Of a DNA stretch of 64,000 bases, positions 57,494 through 64,000 are shown one piece after another. The notes under the pieces are model-generated. The model had not been told where the DNA came from. It was given only the letters and a program-made list of their open reading frames with translations, and ran no database searches. The stretch comes from Flaccisagitta enflata (lineage: Eukaryota > Chaetognatha > Sagittoidea > Aphragmophora): the NCBI GenBank assembly GCA_965153355.1, contig OZ231126.1:41106001-41170000 (forward strand), in the 5' to 3' direction. The position numbers and the translations under genes are program-made. The number at the start of each line of letters is the position of its first letter. Within the stretch, counting starts at the first letter, position 1.

Positions 57494-58616
57494 TGAGACA
57501 GGAGAGGGTGTAGCGGCCCTCAGGTGAGGAGGAACTGAGAATAGAAAGGGTATAGATGTTCAGAGGGGGGTAAGAGACTGAGAATGAGAGGGTACAGATG
57601 TGCATAGGGGGTAAGTATTTTTAGTTGGTGCACAAGGGTAATTGAGGTAGAAAAAGATGGAGAGGTAGGTGGGTGCTTTTGGCCAGTGTTAAAGTGGTGC
57701 GGAGGTGCAGAAGGGGAACAAGAGCTGCAGGGGATGAAAGGTGGTTGCGTACCTCCTAGAAATAAGAAGAGATGGGGTTTAGAGGTGCGGGGGCCTGACA
57801 AGGAAGTGAAGAAAAGCTAAGGTGTAAGGGCAGAGGAGTACATAGGATGGAAACTTGGCTATGAAGCTCACAAAAAGGGGATGTCATAAAGTTCATAAAC
57901 ACATTGTCCATAATGCAATCTTTTTGGAAAAGAACATATCACAGCCCCGGCCGGGCCAGCATCGCCTCTCCATTCTCAGCTAAGGATTGCCTTCATTCAA
58001 TCAATGAAACTTGTCGAAGAAACATCGTTGAGTAACATGAACTCCAATTACAATCTTTAATCGACACAATTCTGGGCAGAATTGATGGATCAATCAATTG
58101 CGCGATAGTTCATGCAATCATATTTAGAGATCTACGCCTCCTCCCCAACCTCCTTTTCCCCTTGTATTCAAGCATGATAAAGATGGTAAGGATGCGTTGT
58201 GTGGAAAATCTTTTCAATGTGTCTCTATTGTAGAACCTTTTCTTTTAAAGTTTGTATTTGCACAAATTTTTCAGTACACGCGTGGCGGGCCCAAACATCG
58301 TTCTGGCAGAAAACAGAAAATTTATGATTCATGAGTACATGATTTCGTGCTAGAGTCGATTGATGGCGCAGTTGTCATTTTAATCGTCCGTGTGTTTGTT
58401 ACTGTCATTTTCATTGAAACTGTCAATGTCACTCACATTGTCACCGTCACTGTCATTGTCTTTGTCACTATAATTTTCATTATTATAATGATAAATCAGC
58501 CACTATTGTCGCCGTTTTTGTTCCTGGCATTCCAATCCTTTCCACTTTTCTACCACAAGTAGTTCTTGTTCTTCTCGTTCTTGTTCTTGTTTTTGTTCTT
58601 CTTGTTATTGTTCCTC
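57494..58616 (+). repeat. 1123-bp tandem duplication, copy 2
   Basis: Second copy of the unit at 56371-57493, offset exactly 1123 bp at both ends. It is followed by the TTGTTCTTC array. Confidence 0.97.
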
Positions 58617-59212
58617 TTTTTCTAGTTCTTGTTTTTGTTCTTCTTTTTCTTGTTCTTCTTATTCTTGATCTTCTTGTTCTTGTTCTTCTTGTTCTTGTTC
58701 TTCTTGTTCTTCTTGTTCTTGTTCTCCTGGTTCTTGTTCTTGTTCTCCTTGTTCTCCTTGTTCCCCTTGTTCCCCTTGTTCTCCTTGTTCTCCTGGTTTT
58801 TCTTGTTCTTCTTGTTCTTCTTGATCTTGTCTTTCTTGTTCTTGTTCATCTTGTTCATCTTGTTTTTCTAGTTCTTGTTTTTCTAGTTCTTGTTTTTGTT
58901 CTTCTTATTCTTGTTCTTCTTATTCTTGATCTTCTTGTTCTTGTTCTTCTTGTTCTTCTTGTTCTTGTTCTTCTTGTTAGTTGTTCTCCTGGTTCTTGTT
59001 TTGTTCTCCTTGTTCTCCTTGTTCTCCTGGTTCTTCTTGTTCTTCTTGTTCTTCTTGATCTTGTCTTTCTTGTTCTTGTTCATCTTGATCTTGTTTTTCT
59101 TCTTCTTTTCCTTCTTTTGTTCTTCTTCTTCTTCTTCTTCTTCTTCTTCTTCTTCTTCTTCTTCTTCTTCTTCTTCTTCTTCTTCTTCTTCTTCTTCTTC
59201 TTCTTCTTCCTC
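58560..59212. repeat. TTGTTCTTC minisatellite and (CTT)n
   Basis: Irregular 9- and 18-bp units of TTGTTCTTC / TTGTTCTCC, including a repeated block of about 265 bp (58622 and 58868 onward), then pure CTT to 59212. Confidence 0.94.
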
Positions 59213-59388
59213 TTTCTCTGTCTGTCTTTCCCGGTTCTCCTTTTCCTTTATCCGCTTCCTTCCATCCCTCTAATGAATGTAATTTGGGAGTTTGAAGACA
59301 GGCACCTGGTAAGGCTGGTTGTTCAACGCTAAATGGATTTAGTGAGAGCTTAAATGGGAAAGCGGGAAGCCCCAGCAGCAGCAGTAGC

Positions 59389-59884
<496 letters not shown>

Positions 59885-60009
59885 AACAACGATCGGCCTC
59901 ACTACGTGGGCTTTTGAACGCAATGAATCTCCTGTCAGATCCTTATTTTTGATGTTCATTCCTGAAAAATTATTGAGCGGTAATTCACTGCAGCTCTTGC
60001 TCTATCATG

Positions 60010-60190
60010 TAATATCAATAAAGGCGGCTCTCGCCGGCTGGAAAAAAGTCGTAAATGGGAGTCTTTTTTTTTTTGAATGTTCTTCTGTGTGCATCTCATG
60101 ATGTCCGGTTGACTGCCTTCTGTTTTTGTCATTCAATCTGTCTCTCCGCGTCTCTTTTTTGGTCTTCCATTTGTCTTTGAATGTGTGCGT
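60010..60190 (-). repeat. dispersed repeat R60, copy 2
   Basis: AATAAAGGCGGCTCTCGCCG, GTCGTAAATGGGAGTCTTTT, GCATCTCATGATGTCCGG, TTGACTGCC and TGTCTCTCCGCGTCTC match 14592-14770 in inverted orientation. It is flanked by CA (59.9 kb) and CT (60.2 kb) tracts. Confidence 0.75.
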
Positions 60191-60206
60191 GTGTGCTTGG
60201 TGTGTG

Positions 60207-60281
60207 TGTTCTCTCTCTCTCTTCTTTCTTTTTTTTTCTCCTCTCTCCTCTCTTCCTCCCTTCTCTCTCTCTCTCCCTCCC

Positions 60282-60317
<36 letters not shown>

Positions 60318-60408
60318 TCCTCCTCTCTCCTCTCTTTCCCTCCCTCTCTCTCTATCTCTCTCTTTCTCTCTCCCTCTCTCTTTCTCTCTCTCTCCTCTCT
60401 CTCTCTTA

Positions 60409-60444
<36 letters not shown>

Positions 60445-60471
60445 TCTCTCTCTCTTCTCTCTCTCTCTCTT
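60207..60471. repeat. CT-rich degenerate microsatellite
   Basis: CTCTCTCC, TTTCTCTC and CCCTCTC units over about 265 bp. Confidence 0.93.
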
Positions 60472-60612
60472 TTGGGATGAAAGCCTTTTTCTACTTCTTC
60501 ACTTCAGCTCATCAGCTTCAATAAAAGAAAGTAAAAGTCAAAGATTTGAGGAAAAAGCAAATCTACTATTCAGTTGTTGTAAACAGTAACAGTTTGCTAT
60601 GTCAAAGTTAAA

Positions 60613-60762
<150 letters not shown>

Positions 60763-60893
60763 GAGATAATTAAAGATTGAGAGAGAGGGAGTAAAAAAAT
60801 ATGGTGTCTCGGGGAACAGAATTCTGGGCCCTGAGATTATGGGATTTTTTGGGGCCCTGAGACTTTGTACCCTCGGGGCCCCGCGTCGCGTCC

Positions 60894-60947
60894 ATTTCTC
60901 CCCTACGTTTCAAAAAGTCGAATTACGTAATTCGACTTTTTTCCAAT
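60894..60947 (-). repeat. dispersed palindromic segment, copy 2
   Basis: The inverted copy of 13891-13944, with the same perfect palindrome around GAATTACGTAATTC and the same ACGTAGGGGAGAAAT tail. Confidence 0.85.
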
Positions 60948-61084
60948 TAAGAGGCGGAGCTGATCAGATCCGAACATGATTCCAATGCACACTTGCTGTT
61001 ATATATTGGTGTTACTTGGCGAATTTTCGAGGTGTGAAGATTTGGTAATTTGGTTGATAATGTTGTGACGGAGGACGGCCGCGC

Positions 61085-61315
61085 CAGTATGTCGATTCGT
61101 TGATCCGCCGATGTGCCGGTGAGCCAGTGTGTCGGTGTGCCGGTTAGCCTGTGTGCCGATAAGCCAGTGTTCCGGTGAGCCTGTGTGCGGATAAGCCAGT
61201 GTGTCGGTGATCCTGTGTGCCGATAAGCCAGTGTGTCGGTGTGCCTGCGTGCCGATAAGCCAGTATGTTGGTGAGCCTGTGTGCCGATAAGCCAGTGTGT
61301 CGGTGTGCCGCTTCG
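61085..61315. repeat. 32-bp minisatellite, about 7 copies
   Basis: GCCGATAAGCCAGTGT (or GCGGATAAGCC) occurs at 61155, 61187, 61219, 61251 and 61283, an exact 32-bp period, alternating with GTCGGTGAGCCTGTGT-type sequence. More diverged units lie upstream. Confidence 0.93.
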
Positions 61316-61446
61316 TCGGCATAATCATCGGCGCAGCGGCTTAGGTCTCGTTTTGTAGGCGGATCGATTTTGGGGCGCCGAAGAAACCGCCGGAAAATTT
61401 CCGCCTCCCTTCTTTGTTCACTGCCGAGATTAAAACAAATTCCAGA

Positions 61447-61564
<118 letters not shown>

Positions 61565-61744
61565 GCGGTACAGACATAGAGAGGCAAAGAGACAGACAGA
61601 AGGACAGAGACAGAGAGACACACACAGTTATTTCTTTTTGTCGCCAACAAATAGGAAACATATCATTGAGTCAATGATAGATTGCCGAAAACGTTCTCAA
61701 TTTTGGAAGATGAGCTCGTTTTGGGAAAAGGATCGATGGCGCCG

Positions 61745-61870
61745 CGCACACTGGCACAGTGGCACAGTCATAGCCTCATAGGCACAGTGGCACACTGTCA
61801 CAGTGCTACCGTCAAAGGCACTGTGGCATAGTGGCGTGGTGCTACAGTCAAAGACACTATGGCATAGTTA
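61745..61870. repeat. degenerate CACAGTGGCA repeats
   Basis: Irregular units of GGCACAGTGGCAC, GCTACCGTCAAAGGCAC and GTGGCATAGTGG. The period is not constant. No gene is seen up to 62225. Confidence 0.6.
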
Positions 61871-62225
61871 TTGTCTCATTGATGTTACAGTACAGTAGCA
61901 CTATGGCAGATTTAAGGTCAAAATGGCAATGTAGCAGAGAAAGAATATGAGTAGGACAAAGTAGCAAATTTGTATCTTTGCGCAGTGGTAAAATGGCCTA
62001 GTCGCACAGTGACGCTGCGGCGATTGATAAAATTCGATATTTCTCCACAAACTGTTCCTTGAACTACCCATCTTCACAGCTCTAATACTCGCTTCTTCGC
62101 CCTTTCCTCACGCTCCCCACATTTCCGTCTCTATCCCTCTTCTGATTTGTCTGTTTTTCTTCCTTTCCTTTTCTCTCTATCTTCTCCTTTCTTCCCTCTT
62201 TACCCTCCATTCCTTTTTCCACTTT

Positions 62226-62630
62226 TGGGCAGCGGCCCCGAAGGGGCCGATGACCTATGCTTTCACATATGCAGAAATTTCTCCCTTTTCTCCTTCAGTG
62301 TCCCCCCCCCCAGACTCCAGGCCCATATCTCAGCCTCAAGACCCAAATCCTAGCCTCGAGGCTCAAATCCCAGCCTGGAGGCTCAAATCCCAGCCTCGAG
62401 GTTCAAATCCCAGCCTCGAGGCTCAAATCCCAGCCTCGAGGCTCAAATCCCAGCCTTGAGGCTCAAATCCCAGCCCCGAGGCTCAAATCCCAGCCCCGAG
62501 GCTCAAATCCCAGCCCCGAGGCTCAAATCCCAGCCCCGAGGCTCTAATCCCAGCCTCAACGCCCTAATTCCAGCCTTGAGGCTCAAATAAAAACAGCATA
62601 GGTCATCGGCCCCTTCGGGGCCGCTGCCCC
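62226..62630. mobile_element. H3 element, complete, with 20-bp minisatellite
   Basis: Left GGGCAGCGGCCCCGAAGGGG, then CCGATGACCTATGCTTTCAC. Right, inverted: CAGCATAGGTCATCGGCCCC, TTCGGGGCCGCTGCCC. The ends are near-perfect inverted repeats of about 43 bp, each with a GGCCCC-TTC-GGGGCC hairpin. Between them, about 13 units of the 20-bp repeat CAAATCCCAGCCTCGAGGCT span 62335-62585. Seryl/prolyl-rich frames are artefacts. Confidence 0.88.
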
Positions 62631-63219
62631 TCTAACCACCTAACACCCACATACACTCACATAGGGGCAACGGGTTTCTTCCCTCTTTACCCTCCATTCC
62701 TTTTCCACTTTTTCTTTTCCTCCATTCATCCTCTTTCCCCCCCTACCGCACATTTCCCATGTCAGCTTCTCTGTTGGTTCCTCTTTTTGTTTCAAAACGT
62801 AAAACTATTCCCTAACCTCTGCCTAAATCCACACCCGCCCCCCTTCCCCCACACACGCATATCAGCCTCCGTTCTTCTACTGTTTTTCTCCGTCGTATCT
62901 TCGCGTAAGGCTCACTTTTCCCTTTTGCTGTTGTTGGTGCCAATTCCCTCGGCGAGATGACGACATAACAACTTTGATGGCGACGGATTCAATTTTCGCC
63001 TTCTTTGGTCGCGTTTACATTGAGTATCATGTTTTTTCTCTTTTGCTATTTTTGGTGCGAATTATATTGGCGAGATGACAACTTTACAACTTTTTTTTTT
63101 GGTTGCGTTCACATTAAGACAGGACAATATCAAAAAAACTTTAATGGCAATCAATGGATTTCATTTTTTCCTTCTTTGGTCTTATTCATAATGAGCTTTG
63201 TATACATATTTGGCCTTTT
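62631..63219. other. non-coding stretch
   Basis: No exon is supported. TTTCTTCCCTCTTTACCCTC and CATTCCTTTTCCACTTTT at 62672 repeat the sequence just left of the H3 element (about 62190-62225), so the H3 insertion lies in a duplicated flank. TTGGTGCNAATTNNNTCGGCGAGATGAC also occurs twice (62933 and 63051). Confidence 0.5.
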
Positions 63220-63723
63220 GGGCAGCGGCCCCGAAGGGGTCGATGACCTATGCTTTCACACATTGGGGAATTTCTCCTCCTTCTTCTCCTCCGTCATCCT
63301 GAAAATCTCTTCGCCCCTCCTTCATCTTTTAGTCTCTTCTCACTTCACTAACACCATCACAATACCAGTTTTTTTTCTTCTCTATCTATCTCAAGGCTCC
63401 AAATCCCAGCAGACTTTCCTCCCAAAACTTAGCCTCTAGCCTCTTGAACCTTGCCTCCAGGCCCAAATCCTAGCCTAAAGGCCAAAACCTAGCCTCAAGG
63501 CCCAGATCCCAACTTTGAGGCCCAAATCTGAGCCTTGAGGCCCAAATCTCAACCTTGAGGGCCAAATCTCAGCTAGGACGCCTGATCCCAGGAGGAGGAG
63601 GAGGAGGAGAAAATTCCCCATATGTGTGAACGCATAGGTCATCGACTCCTTCGGGGCCGCTGCCCTGCTCCCCTCTCAACTTCAACCACAACCTACTTAA
63701 GCAGGGCACGGGTACCGCTGACC
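63220..63723. mobile_element. H3 element, complete, with extended tail
   Basis: Left GGGCAGCGGCCCCGAAGGGG, TCGATGACCTATGCTTTCAC. Right, inverted: AACGCATAGGTCATCGACTC, CTTCGGGGCCGCTGCCC, then the tail TGCTCCCCTCTCAAC ... AAGCAGGGCACGGGTACC shared with 31.1 and 33.8 kb. The inner minisatellite (CCCAAATCTCAGCCTTGAGG type) spans about 63395-63590. Confidence 0.85.
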
Positions 63724-64000
63724 ATCTAACGCTTTTGCGACTATTTGTTTCTTAGATTTCTTTTTTGAACTTCTGCATTCAGTTATGTTTTTACAACACT
63801 TGTCTAAAGAATATGATCTTGGCCTTCTTTGGTCAGACAGATAAAGTCATACCTGAATATTATTTTTCTTTTCTTCTTGCTTCTTCTCCTCCTTCATCTT
63901 TTATATCTTCTTTCTCACTTCACTAACACAACATACACACATACCTTAGTTTTTTTTCTCTCTCTATTGCTATCATCGAATTTTCTCTTTAACGTAAATG
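63724..64000. other. non-coding end of window
   Basis: Pyrimidine-rich sequence without a supported feature. CTTCTTCTCCTCCTTCATCT and TTTCTCACTTCACTAACAC near 63880-63925 repeat phrases of 63275-63350. Confidence 0.4.

Noticed and set aside
57224-58562. Hydrophobic 71-codon frame present twice (57224-57439 and 58347-58562)
   Set aside because: It comes from GTCATT-type repeats and is doubled only because of the 1123-bp duplication.
62250-62547. Repetitive Ser/Pro/Gln frames at 62.3-62.5 kb
   Set aside because: They follow from the 20-bp minisatellite of the H3 element.

Overview
This window looks like a repeat-rich piece of an animal nuclear genome, probably a marine invertebrate (inference, low certainty on clade). 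The reasons are introns with GT-AG borders, two secreted pentraxin-like genes, a LINE-type reverse transcriptase fragment, no operons, ORFs that read in the standard code, and an extreme density of microsatellites. Nothing suggests a bacterial or viral contig.

Genes are few. Two tandem pentraxin-like genes lie on the minus strand at 9.7-11.7 kb (copy A) and 12.6-13.6 kb (copy B). Each has a short signal-peptide exon and one large lectin-fold exon, with matching intron phase. Copy B is intact. Copy A has a stop codon in its first exon and a mobile element inserted against its splice donor. A basic two-exon gene with an arginine-rich tail is proposed at 34.8-35.4 kb, and an internal exon of unknown function at 32.93-33.14 kb (minus). 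A 5'-truncated LINE reverse transcriptase lies at 27.8-29.0 kb (minus).

Most of the sequence is mobile elements and tandem repeats. The commonest are hairpin-ended elements that I call H1, H2, H2b and H3 (working names). H1 and H2 start AACAAGGCC, carry an internal arm repeated in inverted form at the other end, usually contain a (CGGA)n-type tetranucleotide tract, and end in a hairpin followed by TAAAA. Stem sequences differ between families while pairing is kept, and three pairs are joined head to tail. This matches the published design of Helentron-associated non-autonomous rolling-circle elements (HINE, DINE-1, Pearl). Some copies hold minisatellites (71 bp x 7; 111 bp units). H3 elements have a GC-rich hairpin at both ends and hold a 20-bp minisatellite.

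TIR elements include three TA-flanked CAGGG-ended elements (7.3, 18.6 and 37.0 kb), two other TA-flanked elements (2.7 and 27.2 kb), two pogo-like MITEs (33.2 and 43.8 kb), a hAT-like MITE with 8-bp target duplications (47.7 kb), a pair sharing GCGAGCAT-type ends (39.7 and 43.3 kb), and a long-armed 4.65-kb inverted-repeat structure (26.4-31.1 kb) enclosing the reverse transcriptase. The last 10 kb is dominated by a 304-bp higher-order minisatellite, a fresh 1123-bp tandem duplication, and long GA/CA tracts.

All identities are from reading the sequence by eye. No database or alignment program was used, and exact element edges are approximate unless a target duplication is given.
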